Assembly: GCA_001970955.1 (NCBI GenBank)
Contig: MPUH01000075.1
Coordinates: forward strand, 1 to 64,000
Source: Stentor coeruleus
Taxonomy: Eukaryota > Ciliophora > Heterotrichea > Heterotrichida > Stentoridae
Direction of reading: 5' to 3'
DNA length: 64,000 bases
The notes under the pieces were generated by a model that worked only from the letters and a program-made list of their open reading frames with translations, searched no databases and was not told where the DNA came from. Shown piece after piece: positions 32,643 through 43,826 of this stretch. The position numbers and the translations under genes are program-made. Position 1 is the first letter of the stretch. Each line of letters starts with the position of its first letter.

Positions 32643-33197
32643 ATGTTAATAAGTTTTTGCCAATTACTACTTCTAACTCAAGTATTCAGCAAAGATACAG
32701 CTACTCTCGATGAAAGATTAGAAAACATTTCCCGAAACATAGCTTCTCTCAAATACCTCGCTGAAGAATCTTTTATTACTCACCTCTACAAAGAACTTAA
32801 TAGTTTACAAGAAACTATGAATAACATCAACGCTGAAATCTCAAACCTTGACACTATGGCCGGCAACCAACTTGAACATCATGCTCCTCTAAATATCAAA
32901 GAAGCAGAAATCACTATAAAAACTACCGATAGGATAATCGAAAAACTCGCTCTTATGGACACAAAGCTCATAAATATAGATGATCGTGAAATCCTAGATA
33001 AAATCGAAGAATATGTGCTTAAAATGGATGAATTCGACAATTACTTACGTAAAGGTGGTAGGGACTTCAAAGAAAAAATACAAAAATTCACTAATCATAT
33101 CAAAGATAAACATAGTCATATTTATCTCATCATGCTCTCGATATTTATTGGGCTTATCCTAATGTTGAGTATTTATTTCTTAGCAAAGACTACTTAA
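32643..33197 (+). CDS. Secreted-entry coiled-coil protein with C-terminal membrane anchor
   Basis: 184 residues. An N-terminal hydrophobic stretch (LISFCQLLLLTQVFS, about 2-16) looks like a signal peptide. It is followed by about 130 residues of amphipathic, coiled-coil-like helix, and one strong membrane helix near the C-terminus (about 158-180) leaving a very short cytosolic tail. This layout resembles the stalk and anchor of lectin-type cargo receptors (ERGIC-53/VIP36) or other Golgi type I proteins without the lectin domain, but sequence identity is not evident. No Cys pairs are seen in the lumenal part. The ATG is first in frame, after an AT-rich leader. Confidence 0.72.
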   Translation: MLISFCQLLLLTQVFSKDTATLDERLENISRNIASLKYLAEESFITHLYKELNSLQETMNNINAEISNLDTMAGNQLEHHAPLNIKEAEITIKTTDRIIEKLALMDTKLINIDDREILDKIEEYVLKMDEFDNYLRKGGRDFKEKIQKFTNHIKDKHSHIYLIMLSIFIGLILMLSIYFLAKTT

Positions 33198-33519
33198 ATA
33201 GTAATAGTAAATCATAAAAATAGAGAAAATAAAATGGATTAAGATAGTTTTGGTGTTTTTTATGCTTATAGATCTACTGATTTTTTCTATAATAAAAACA
33301 AATGTATTATTCAGATAATATACAAGATAATAATATAAATTTTATAAGTTACTGTTGCTTAATTATGTAAAGATAATGTATATATATAAAGTGAAATAAA
33401 AATGAAGTAAAATATTTTGGCAAAATTATCTAAAGTTTATCTTTAGTTAAATTTTATCGCCAACCAAGTATCGGCCAAGTTATAAAGTAAATTTTATCTT
33501 TAAATTATAATCCAGATGA

Positions 33520-34089
33520 TTGATTATTTATGTACTAAGTAATAATGAAACTAAACCAAAGTCTAGTTTTATCCCAGTTAAAATCGGAAATGAGTAATCT
33601 TTTCATTTAGAAATTGATGATAATTGTTATATTGAATCATCTTGTTTTATGAATTGTAAACCTTATACTAGTGAAGTTGAAGATGTTTTAATAACATAAA
33701 AATATATTTACTATTGTGTTTATAATAGCTGTAAAGTAACTGGTTTAAGCACTGCTATCAAAAAAAAATTCTATTTTAGGAGCAGAAATATGTGTTTTTT
33801 TGAGAGTTTAGGAAATAATATAAAGAATTCTGCTATGTTTTCCTTATTGAGTTTCTTTGGATTTTATTGCTAGCTTCCTGCCGAAATTCCATAGACAAAA
33901 TTACTAGGCAAAAAGTTTAATTTATAATATTTGGCATCATATCAAAATATCAAAAAGTTAAAATTTATGATTGTATCTGTCCAACCTAGTAACACAAGAA
34001 ATAAAATCAAAAATAAATATTAGTTAAAATATATGCATTTATTATTTTTATTCAAGTCCAGGTTTATAATTTTATAGTTTTCCTTTTGA
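33520..34089 (+). pseudogene. Possible decayed coding frame
   Basis: Between two TGA codons this frame runs 187 codons with seven TAA/TAG and no TGA. The text is protein-like, for example SFHLEIDDNCYIESSCF, CKPYTSEVEDVLIT and CVYNSCKVTGLSTAIKKK. The genome uses TAA and TAG as stops elsewhere, so this is best read as a gene relic or a chance low-stop region. No intron of the local type covers the stops, and no family is recognised. Confidence 0.25.
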
Positions 34090-34354
34090 AAATAAGATCT
34101 AGAAAATAATCATATATAATAATTGAAATATTTTTCATGCTTTTATTTTTAAAAGTACTTTTTTACTAGTATATTCTACCGACAAAAAAATTTCAGTAAT
34201 ACATCATCAAGATATACCTTGAAAATAAAATAAATTAGAGAAAAGCTAAAAAAAACCCTGACAGGATGCAAAGAACCACTAAAAAAACTACTGAGAAATT
34301 GAAAACAATTTGTCAGGACTTAGCTAGCGAAAATAATATCTAACCCTAATCAAG

Positions 34355-34444
34355 AGTGGTAATACATTTTTCATGTTAAAATTTTAAATAACCCTTAAAA
34401 GTGGTAATACATTTTTCATGTATAATTTGATAAAGAACCCTGCT
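34355..34444. repeat. Two-copy tandem repeat, 45-bp period
   Basis: The string gtggtaatacatttttcat occurs twice with a 45-bp period, and flanking bases (aaccct before each) are partly shared. No function evident. Confidence 0.6.
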
Positions 34445-35432
34445 TCTAACAATAATTATACACTAGGGTATTGAACTTGATAAATCTCTGCTGATTTCTA
34501 TAAATTATTATCTTAATATGTAAATTAATGATTTTATTTTTTTTAAGCTGATAATTGCTGATAGATTATTGGTTTTTTCTTGTTTGCATTAAATTATAAA
34601 CATCTTTCTTGTCGAAATCAAGTCTTTTTATTATTTTATAGTAATCTTTTCTTGTTGCAATTGTATTGGATTTAAAACTTTTATCATATAAGCTGATAAA
34701 ATGCATATTTAAATCATTTCAATATTTTACTTGTGCATGTAATATTAAATATGATAGAGTTTTGTAGTAAATCACCACAGTATAAGTAAAAAAATACAAA
34801 ATAGTGTTAATGAGTGATTCGAACTGAAAAATTAAAGGCTTTATAACAAAATCATAATTTTAGCAAATTGCATAAATTATAGGGAAATTGTGAATGCATA
34901 AATCCAAAATAATTTAGTTCAAAATAACTTGATACATACAAATGCTAAAAATAAAAAAAAAGTGGATTTTAAGAGGATTAATATAAGATTTAAGATAAAT
35001 TATTTCAAGAATTCAAAAAAATATGAGATAAGTTTTTAAAAGTAGTATGTTGGTAAAGTAAATTAGCAAATAAAATACTCTTTAAAAGTAAATTCTCTTA
35101 TAAAAAATATTTAGTCCCTAAACTAGTAAGTGATAAATCATTAAAATATATTTAAATATTCAGAACATATTCAACCTATTTTATTGAAAGCAATTAGTAA
35201 TATTTTTACTCTAATAATAAACTATAATTTATGATACTTTAAAACTTTATTTTATAAAAGATACAAGACTAGGGATACTATTAAATATAAATTAATAAAA
35301 TGCCAAAAGCACAGTTATTAAAATTTTATAATCTACCTAATTCAATATAAAATTTTGCATCACAAATCTAAAGCTAAATATATAATCTATTATCAGAATT
35401 CTTTTAAGCTATAAAAAAAAAATAATTATAAA

Positions 35433-35948
35433 ATGGTTCTGTTAGACATAACACAATTTCTTATTCCTTTCGGTGGTTTGGGCGTATTTGTTATATGTCA
35501 GCTACCGTTTGTATTATTTATATAGATAGTTGCTATAGGTATAGTTCTTGGGATAACATCAGGTTCTTGTACATATCCTATAAGGTAAATATTATAAAGT
35601 GAATGGCTTATTGTATGGATAGTTATAACTTGTATAATTACGGCAATAATAACAGGTGAAAGATATTATTCATATGAGGACTACCCTGAAGACCTTTATC
35701 TGTTTATTTTACGTGGCAGTATTATTTTACTTGTATTATTTCTGATTGCATGGATAATAATAGGAAGTGTCTGGCTTTATAGTGATGATGAATGTAAGAC
35801 TGGTAAGGGATATATAGACAACTATAGTATTTGGGTATTATGCTTATCTGCGTTAATATTTTATTATATACTTATAGGCTTAACTTTATGTAGTGGCCTT
35901 TATCTATTATGCAAGAAAAGAAATCATCGACATGTAGTTTTCAATTAA
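35433..35948 (+). CDS. Small multi-pass membrane protein (TMEM272-like), two introns
   Basis: 161 residues after removing 15-nt introns at 35511-35525 and 35585-35599. Four hydrophobic helices are evident (about 8-40, 52-72, 88-112 and 125-152), separated by polar loops with Cys in the second half (ECKTGKGYIDN). The W-x-I-x-G-x-V-W-x-Y pattern in helix 3 (IAWIIIGSVWLYSDDEC) and the aromatic helix 4 resemble the TMEM272-type four-helix proteins of unknown function. The C-terminus is a basic tail (CKKRNHRH). Without splicing the first exon is only 26 codons, so the gene is easy to miss. Both introns fit the window-wide pattern; intron 2 ends AAG rather than TAG. No promoter element was identified. 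Confidence 0.83.
35511..35525 (+). other. 15-nt intron (membrane protein intron 1)
   Basis: gtattatttatatag: A at position 10, TAG end. Confidence 0.85.
35585..35599 (+). other. 15-nt intron (membrane protein intron 2)
   Basis: gtaaatattataaag: A at position 10, AAG end, removes in-frame TAA codons. Confidence 0.83.
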
Positions 35949-36492
35949 ATATAAGGATTAATCGTCTTTATATCTTTAAAATATGCTGACTTGTAGCTTT
36001 AAAAAATTTGCATAGGTTTGTTAAAGGTTTTAGCCCTAATAAAAAATAATTTTCTGAAGTTTAGAAATAGGAATTAAATATTTTCTGTATGCAATAAGCA
36101 TCTAACTTTAAAAAAAATTTAAAACTATGTCGAATTGTAGATTTATTTAAGTGAAAGTATTTAAAGGTTAATCATAAAGCTAAAACATAATTACTATTTT
36201 AAAAGGAAAGCATATAAGAATGAATATGTATAAAGCTTAAGTCAAGTAAAAATATTAAGTATTGGGTTTAAAATTAAAACAGTAAGATAAAAAGTTTAAC
36301 TCTGTAATTGATTTTATAATTATAAATAATAATGCAAATTACAAATTAGTCTTTTAAAATACCACTATAATAAAATAGTTCATAAATTATCTTTAGTTTA
36401 AAGAATTAATTGATTAAAAGTCAATTCATTATTAAAAATCGAAGAAATATCTGATAAAATTAATTAAAGGCCTAGGATCTATGAGAATTATT
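35949..36492. other. Intergenic, no gene seen
   Basis: About 540 bp between the stops of convergent genes. AT-rich and stop-rich; nothing recognised. Confidence 0.5.
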
Positions 36493-37947
36493 TTACTGCG
36501 TCACTGATCTTACTAAATTTATCACCTTGGTTAAAATATTAATTTTGTATATGCTTTTGTTATTTAAAACAAAGTACAAATCGTTCTTAAACCTTGTTGT
36601 AAAACTTATTAAATAATTATTTGATACTCCCGTAGAAGAATTTATAACAGAAAACTTTTTCGGATTATCATCTGTACTTTCATGTAGTTTATTATTTTCA
36701 AATAAATATATTTTTTTACTGGCTTTACATAATATTTTATTCCAATGAGACTGAAATGATCCTATATTAGAATATGAGTTATTTGAAATATTATATGTAT
36801 ATACCGAATCAATATTAAATCCAGCAATGAAAATATTATCATCTAAGATAGCTGTTGAGTTACAATGAGTACTTATTGGTAAATTTTGTATTGATTGCCA
36901 TGTATCTGAATTTAAATCGAACTTTCTACAAGCAGTGGATGGTGCTGATCCATCATGACCACCAAAAGCATAAACATTGTTTTTAAAACGTGAACATGAT
37001 CCTAAAAATCCTAGTTTAAATGATTCCCTTTTTTCTGCAATTCCTTGTTTTAAATCTACTATAAAAATAGAATTTGTATATGAACCTCCTCTATAGCCTG
37101 AATGTAAAAAGATTTTATCCTCAGAAATTCTACAAAATCCTCCTAATGGAGATAAGTTTTCTGGAGAATTTATTAAAGTCAAAGAATCTGTGGTTAAAGA
37201 TACATCAATTGTAATAAGATTCTTTGTGTTATCATTAAAAAAATACATTTTCCCATCAGCAAATTCATCATCTTCATAAGTAAATCCTGTTACTTCAAGC
37301 AAATGATTTAATGTGTTGTTTGTGTTTAATGCAATATTTTCAATTTTTTCAATTTTTTTATCTACCGTATTTATTTCTTCTTTTATCTTAATTTGAATTT
37401 CATCATTAACTTTTTCTATTTTTTTGCTTAAAGCTAATTTCTTTTTTTCAAAATCAATTTCTTGGATCATTTCATCTTCTTTTCTATTAAGTTTTTCTAT
37501 AAAAGTTTTTGTAGAATTTATATTGCGTAAAATAAATTCTTTTAGTTTATTTTGTTTATTCTTTTTAGTCATATTATTCTTTTCTAATAAAAAATTCATA
37601 GACTCTGCTATCAAAAGTTCTGTTTTCCTTAAATATTCTAAATCTTTAACAACTTGCCTCATTATTTTCTCAATAGTTTTTTTAGCTTTTTTACTGATGT
37701 TATCTCTAATTCTTTTGATATTTCCAAGAAAACTATTACATTGGGCAAGGAAAATAGTTTTTTGTTGGGGATTAATTTCAATTATGTTAGGCAATATTTC
37801 ATGATGTATTTTATTGAATTGGCTTGTATGAGAATTTAAATGAACTTCACAAAAGAAACTGGTCTTATCAGCACATTTACAAATGTATTCTGGATCATTC
37901 CCACAGTTATCGTATTGACAAGTACTTACTTCTATATTTATAGACAA
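36493..37947 (-). CDS. B-box zinc finger/coiled-coil/kelch protein, start unresolved
   Basis: About 484 residues. The N-terminus has a B-box-like zinc finger (CQYDNCGN, CKCADKTSFFC, HLNSH...HH, about residues 10-50). A coiled coil of about 150 residues follows, then a kelch-type beta-propeller (about 240-480) with repeated GG and aromatic motifs such as YAFGGHDG and the C-terminal NxYSNIGSF. Proteins of this plan are common in ciliates and may act as cytoskeletal or ubiquitin adaptors; no RING is present. Odd point: there is no in-frame ATG between the upstream TGA and the B-box. The 5' limit given is a TTG, and no GTA-type intron brings in an upstream exon. Either a start exon was missed, a base is wrong, or initiation is non-standard. 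Confidence 0.85.
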   Translation of the reverse strand: MSINIEVSTCQYDNCGNDPEYICKCADKTSFFCEVHLNSHTSQFNKIHHEILPNIIEINPQQKTIFLAQCNSFLGNIKRIRDNISKKAKKTIEKIMRQVVKDLEYLRKTELLIAESMNFLLEKNNMTKKNKQNKLKEFILRNINSTKTFIEKLNRKEDEMIQEIDFEKKKLALSKKIEKVNDEIQIKIKEEINTVDKKIEKIENIALNTNNTLNHLLEVTGFTYEDDEFADGKMYFFNDNTKNLITIDVSLTTDSLTLINSPENLSPLGGFCRISEDKIFLHSGYRGGSYTNSIFIVDLKQGIAEKRESFKLGFLGSCSRFKNNVYAFGGHDGSAPSTACRKFDLNSDTWQSIQNLPISTHCNSTAILDDNIFIAGFNIDSVYTYNISNNSYSNIGSFQSHWNKILCKASKKIYLFENNKLHESTDDNPKKFSVINSSTGVSNNYLISFTTRFKNDLYFVLNNKSIYKINILTKVINLVRSVTQ

Positions 37948-38384
37948 AAAATGTATCGATTTTATAGTGAAATTATATTTATTATGCTTTCAGATATTAG
38001 ACTAAGATACATATCACTTAGTTTTACTTTTACACGGTTTAAGGTTACAAGGTATTTAGTACATAAAATTGTTCATTACTAAAATTGTTAGGATTTTAAT
38101 CTTTAGTTTTTTATATCAGGAGGGAAATATCACTTATCCTTAAAGACTAGAATCTAATATATTGAAGTTTATAAGTATACTAATAGTTAGCTTAGAGCTC
38201 TTAATGCTAAGATATTGTAGGGAAATAGGTCAATGCTTTGAATAAAGACTACACTGTGGATAAAATAAATATTGAAATTGACTTACGATCAGCCTTAGGT
38301 TTATAAAAATACAACTAGAATTTTAATGGAATTTAGATTAAATGCTTTTGATAAGATAATTGTTCTATATATAATAAAATAATT
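37948..38384. other. Divergent intergenic region
   Basis: About 440 bp between the kelch gene and the TPR-kinase gene. It must hold both promoters and possibly the missing start of the kelch gene. An ATG frame MYLSLISES... on the minus strand (about 38010) is short and not joined by a recognisable intron. Confidence 0.5.
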
Positions 38385-41300
38385 ATGGCTAATTCAATAG
38401 AAGAAGTGACTGCTAAAGTAAAATCTTTAAAAATACAAGGAGACAGAGTGTATGAACAAAAAAAATATCGAGAAGCTCATAAATATTATAATGAAGCCCA
38501 TTCTTATTTAAATTTATATTATACAAGAATTCATAAAAAGAAATCAGGTATTTATAAAAGACTTTCTTTAACTTTATTTATAATTGGAGATGATATCAAT
38601 GACTATACTCATAAGAATTTAAGAGATGCTAAAATATATGCTAAGTTATATATAAAAATAAGAGAGCTTCAAGCTAAAGAACCAAAAAATATAGGCATGC
38701 TTTACTTTTTATTTGGAAAGTATTACCAAGAAATTAAAAAGAATCAGAAAGCAATTTATTATCTATTAGAATGCAAGAAAATATGTGAAAACACCACAAA
38801 CCCAGATGACTTAGATCTTACAACAATTTATAACAACCTCGGCGCTCTATACTACGATATAAACAACATATCAAAAGCTTTAGAATATTACGAATCTTGT
38901 AGATTAATTCGAGAAAGCAGTCCTAATCCTGATAATTATAATCTCGCAATAACATACAATAATTTAGGTATAATCTATGACGACCTTCAAGATTATAACA
39001 AAGCACTTGAGTTCTATAAAAAATCCAAAAATCTTCAAGAAATAATATTAAGCCCTGGAAATCCTGAGTTATCAACAATATACAACAACTTCGGATTTTT
39101 TTATTATAAAATCAACATCCCGAGCAAATCATTTAAGTACTATGAAAAATCTAAGCAAATTCTTGAAAAAAACTTTGACCCATACCATCCGAAATTTTCT
39201 AAAATTTACACCAACATTGGTGTTTTATATGAAAAAATCCAAGATTACAAAAAAGCTCTTGAGTATTATGAGAAATCANAAAATTTTCTAAAATCTACAG
39301 CAGCATTGGTGTTTTATATGAAAAAATCCAAGATTACAAAAAAGCTCTTGAGTATTATGAGAAATCAAAACATATAAACGAAGCAATTCTTAAGCCAAAT
39401 CATGAAAATTTAGCTATAAANAAAACATATAAACGAAGCAATTCTTAAGCCAAATCATGAAAATTTAGCTATAAACTATCAAAAAATTGGGTCTACATAT
39501 TTAAAAATGAATGAAATTGATAAGGGTTTGATATATTTAGAGAAATCTAGAAACATAAAAGAAAATTTACCTAATAATTATGATTCTCATCTCTCATTGA
39601 TATATAATAGTTTGGGTAACGCATATCATCAAATGCATGATTTTGATAAAGCGTTAGAATTTTTAAAGAAATATAAAGAGATTAATGAAAAAATTTTAGA
39701 CCCTTTGGATCCTGAGCTGGCTACAACATATAATAATATTGGTATTATATATAAGAATATAGGTGAAATAAAAAATGCTTATGATGCTTATATGAAATGT
39801 TTATATATTAGAGAAAGGGTGCTTAAAAATGATCATCCAGATATGGGTTTTATTTATAATAATCTTGGAAGTCTTTATCATAAAATGAATAAATTCGATA
39901 ATGCACTTGAAGCTTATGAAAAATGTAGGGTTGTTTGGGAAAAAACTTTTCCATCTGATAGTTCGGATTTGTTTACTATTTATTCGAATTTAGGTTTAGT
40001 TTACAATGATATGAATAATATACAAAATGCACATAAGTATTATGAAAAGTCAAGAAAAATCATAGAAGGTAAGGAAAATCATAACTCTGCCAGCGAAGCT
40101 ACTTTTTATGGAAATCTAGCCGCATTTTATCAGAAACTTAACCAAAGAGACTTAGCTCTTAATTTTTTCATAAAATCCAAAGCAATAATAAAAAAACTTC
40201 CTAATAAAAATAGCCACGATTTAATAAGAATTTATAGCAATTTAGCAAATTTATATGAAGAAATGAATCAGAAAGAAAAAGCTTTAAAACTAGAAAAGAA
40301 GATCAATAAAATATTAAAAAGTAACCCAAATTATGATGATATTAAATTGTTTATAGCCTATGAAAATTTAATAGTTTACTATTATAAAAAAGGTAAAGCT
40401 AAAAAAGCCTTTGACATCTGTGAAAAATGTATTTACAATATGGAAAAAAAACTTTACCCTGGTAGTTTGGATTTGTCTAGCATATATTTTAAATATGGTT
40501 ATTTAAATCAAAACTACATTAAAGATCTTAAAAAAGCTTTATTATATTATAAGAAATGTATGAAAATAAGAGAAAAACACTTTTTTTCAAATGATCTTGA
40601 TCTAGCTAAAGTTTATTATAACCTGGGTAGTTTATATGCTGATATTTGTAAATATAATAAAGCGATTGATTTATATGAAAAATCTAAAGTTATCAATGAA
40701 AAAATATATGGCATAAATAGTTTTGAGATTGTTATAATATACAATAGCCTTGGGGTAGCTTATAATGGGGTTGGTGATAATAAAAAAGCACTTGACTACA
40801 TTCACAGAAGTGCAAAAATATATGAAAATACTAATAGAAATCATAATCATTTAGCTCAAATCTATAGTAATCTAGGGAATATATACATGAATAATAAAGA
40901 CAATGCAAAAGCGCTTGAATTTTTCAAAAAGAACCTGAAAATAAATGAGCAAATCCTAAATCCTGATGACTTGTCTCTAGCTAAAAGTTATAAAAACCTA
41001 GGAAATGTTTATTTAAAAATGAACAACAGTAAAAAAGCGTCTATTCTATATGAAAAATGCAGATTTATCTATGAAAATCATTCTGACTTCGATCATGAAG
41101 ATTTATTTTCCATATACAACAGTTTGGGGGAATTTTATTATCATCAAAACATCATATCAAAATCCATTGAAAACTTCACAAAATCCAAAAAAATCATAAA
41201 AAAAGCATTATATCCAAATCCTCATAACCTTGCATTAATCTATAACAATCTAGCTATTATATATGATCATACAAATAAAATAAATAAATCCCTTCATTTC

Positions 41301-43031
41301 TATTTAAAAGCTAAAAAAATTCTAGAAAAAAACTACCATCCTAATCATCCAAGTATTGGAGCTTTATATTCAAATATAGCGAAAATATACCAAGATTTAA
41401 ATGAAATGAAAAAAGCTTTAGAATATTATAAAAAGGCCAAAAAAATAAAGGAAATAAATTATGGGACTTTTCATCCTGAGTCAGCTTCAATTTATTGTAA
41501 TCTTGGAAGTTTTTATACTGATATTAATAAACACAATAAAGCACTTAAGTATTTAGAAGCAAGCAAAAATATATGGGAAAATTATGTTAAAGATGAATCA
41601 TTAGAGATGGCTAGATGCTATAATAATCTTGGGGCTAAATATGAAATTTCTGGTGAGTATAACAAATCATATGAAAATTATGAAAAATGTAGGAAGATTA
41701 GAGAAAAATTACTTGTGAATAGACATCCAGACCTTGCTAATATTTACAATAATATTGGAACTTTGTTTCGGAAAATTCAGAAATATAAAAGTGCCCTTGA
41801 GTTTTATGAGAAAAGCAGGGAAATATTAGAAAGTAAAGATAATGATTGCAGAATGCAGAAAAAAAATCTTTATGTGAATTTAGCTTATTTATATGATAAA
41901 ATCGGTGATGAGAGAAAAGCCCAAGAATATTTTGATAAGAGTAAAAATACACTTGTAGCTTCTAAATGCTATAAAGATATAGAACAAGAAAATAATAATG
42001 AAGAAAAAATTGAACAAGTTAAAAAAATTGACACTAAAGCATATATTATTTCAAGGAATAATTCTAAAACTATAGTTCCTTTGTTTCAGAGTAAAATAAT
42101 TTTCCCAGATATTTACGATAGGCACAAGAATCATCTCGGTTTAAAAAAGAAATTTTCAGCTTTAAAGACATTTGAAAAACTGTTCCAGAATCAGATCTGC
42201 TCATGGAAGAAAATAAATAAAATTTATAGAGAGATAAAATACCTTAAAAAATTATCAAAACTAAGCCCATCTTTTCCTCAAATATATTTCTATGCAACAC
42301 CAAAATTATCTTCTAAATATAATATAACTATAGGACTAGAGTATTGTGAGTTTAATATCAAAGAATTTATGGCTCAAAATCCAAGTTTATGTGAAAGTGA
42401 TATGAAAACTCTATTTTACAATCTTATTAAAGCTTATAAAATTTTAAGAGAACAAAATATTGTTCATAGTGACATAAGCCCAGGCAATATTTTAGTTGAA
42501 TCACCTAATAAAGTTATGTTTTGTGATTTCGGTGAATCTTACATGTATTTAAATAATTTCAATGGCACACAATTTCCTTTAATCAGTCCAAAACAAAATG
42601 TTACGTTTAAATTCCTTTCTCCAGAACTTAAGATATGGACTGATTTTTCTCTTCAAACTAAAACAATAAGAATAGATCCTTATAAATCAGATATTTTTTC
42701 AATAGGACTTTGCCTTCTTAAAGCATGTGGAGTCAAAGTTAAAGGTTTAAATGTTTTTAGATTACATTCTATGATCTATATAAAATCAATGCTTACAAAA
42801 AACTATGATTATATAGCGAAAGATAGCTTAAAGAAAATATCTTATAATATCATTAGAAAAAATCTTCAAGGAATTATTGATGAAAGGATTCAAAAATTTC
42901 CATATGATTCTTTAAAAATCACATTAAGGAAAATGCTTGAAGTCGATATACCAGATAGGGCTTCTATAGATGAAATTTATAAAGACGCAATGTTTTATGC
43001 TGGCATTTTCGATAGGAATATTATTAAATAG
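38385..43031 (+). CDS. Giant TPR-array protein kinase (TPR-kinase fusion)
   Basis: One gene of about 1500 codons, interrupted in this assembly by N at 39279 and 39421, each with a duplicated flank; skipping the duplicates gives a continuous frame through ALEYYEKSKHINEAIL. A short N-terminal helical region (1-95) is followed by about 25 tetratricopeptide repeats of about 42 residues (typical unit: IYNNLGxxYxxxxxxxKALEYYEKS), of the kinesin-light-chain/NPHP3 style. The last 300 residues are a kinase domain: HSDISPGNIL in place of HRDxKPxN, DFG intact (CDFGES), LSPEL as the APE motif, and DIFSIGLCLL. The HRD Arg is Ser, so it belongs with non-RD kinases. TPR arrays bind partners, so this is probably a scaffolded kinase. 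The PARP gene converges 72 bp downstream. Confidence 0.88.
39192..39367. repeat. 87-bp near-identical duplication around N at 39279
   Basis: 39192-39278 and 39281-39367 match except at three positions (ttacaccaac versus ctacagcagc). It lies inside the TPR-kinase gene and its length is not a multiple of the 42-codon TPR unit, so it is an assembly join. The mismatches suggest the two contig ends came from slightly different copies. Confidence 0.8.
39367..39475. repeat. 54-bp direct duplication around N at 39421
   Basis: 39367-39420 and 39422-39475 are identical, within the TPR-kinase gene. Same kind of unmerged contig overlap. Confidence 0.85.
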
Positions 43032-43103
43032 GATGTGTTTAATAATAAATAAAATATAGATGGTTATATAAAAGGTTATATAAAGCTAAAAAGATTGAAT
43101 AAC

Positions 43104-43826
43104 TTATGAATACTCAACTAAAAATCTTGGGATTACTTGCTCTTTAGTAAAAAATACTGAAATGTCTCCGCTAGTATAAGAATGCGTAGACCCATTGTTT
43201 AGTGCTTGAACACTGTTACTATTAATAGCTGAACCACTGTTATTGCCCAAAAGTCCATTAAACAATATGACTTTTTTTGAACCGTTAACATAACCTACAG
43301 CAGTTGAAAAACTTTTTCCAGAATAAACTCCATATCCATACGAAGTTCCATGAACAGCCGAAATCCCATCCACTCCACCAACTTTCAGCCCATCTCTCAT
43401 TATTGATGCATAATTAGCTTCTGAAGATCCATGCCAAACTAGAATTTCATTTACACGGTTAGCTCCTCCACATTGACTAGCCATCAAATTTTTTTTAGCT
43501 AAATATCTTTCTTCTAATGGCTTGTTTATAATAAGATGGGCTTTAATAAAATTTAGATTCCCGCGAGTACTGTTAAAGTGGTTTATAACCTTATTATTTT
43601 CTTGGGTTAATAACGGTTGAAGATTTGGTATACTAGTTGGCTGACTTAAGTCTATAACCTGATAGCTTGTAGTTGCAAGATTATAATAACAAGTATATCC
43701 TGGGTGTATAGGAAATCCACATGAAGTGCATAAGACAGTTGAGCAGCCACAAGTAAATGATGAACCTGATGCATTTAAAGGTATATTTCTTCTGCATTGT
43801 GCACAAGAAGTTCTGGGGGGGTTCAT
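43104..43826 (-). CDS. PARP-type mono-ADP-ribosyltransferase with N-terminal zinc ribbon
   Basis: 240 residues. The N-terminus (about 5-50) has paired Cys (CAQCRRN, CGCSTVLCTSCGFPIH, C), likely one or two zinc sites. A compact PARP catalytic domain follows: WHGS (about 130) with the NAD-binding His, the YGYGVYSGKSFSTAVGY region (about 165-180) with the Tyr, and QVIPRFLVEY at the end. The third catalytic position, Glu in poly-ADP-ribosylating enzymes, appears to be Ile (GDISVFF), giving an H-Y-I triad as in PARP7, PARP11 and PARP12, so mono-ADP-ribosylation is expected. The domain lacks the PARP1 helical regulatory part. The gene converges on the TPR-kinase. Targets are unknown. Confidence 0.87.
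   Translation of the reverse strand: MNPPRTSCAQCRRNIPLNASGSSFTCGCSTVLCTSCGFPIHPGYTCYYNLATTSYQVIDLSQPTSIPNLQPLLTQENNKVINHFNSTRGNLNFIKAHLIINKPLEERYLAKKNLMASQCGGANRVNEILVWHGSSEANYASIMRDGLKVGGVDGISAVHGTSYGYGVYSGKSFSTAVGYVNGSKKVILFNGLLGNNSGSAINSNSVQALNNGSTHSYTSGDISVFFTKEQVIPRFLVEYS

Larger units (their letters stand above)
33198..35432. other. Long intergenic stretch with relics and a short tandem repeat
   Basis: About 2.2 kb. Holds a coding-like but interrupted frame at 33520-34089, a two-copy repeat at 34355-34444, a short plus-strand piece (MQRTTKKTTEKLKTICQDL, about 34265-34340), and a 45-codon ATG frame on the minus strand near 34577-34712. None of these could be built into a gene with local-type introns. 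Confidence 0.45.

Noticed and set aside
35433-35948. Reading the membrane protein with TAA/TAG as Gln instead of introns
   Set aside because: Two exact 15-nt introns with the shared pattern explain the stops, and all other genes use the standard code.
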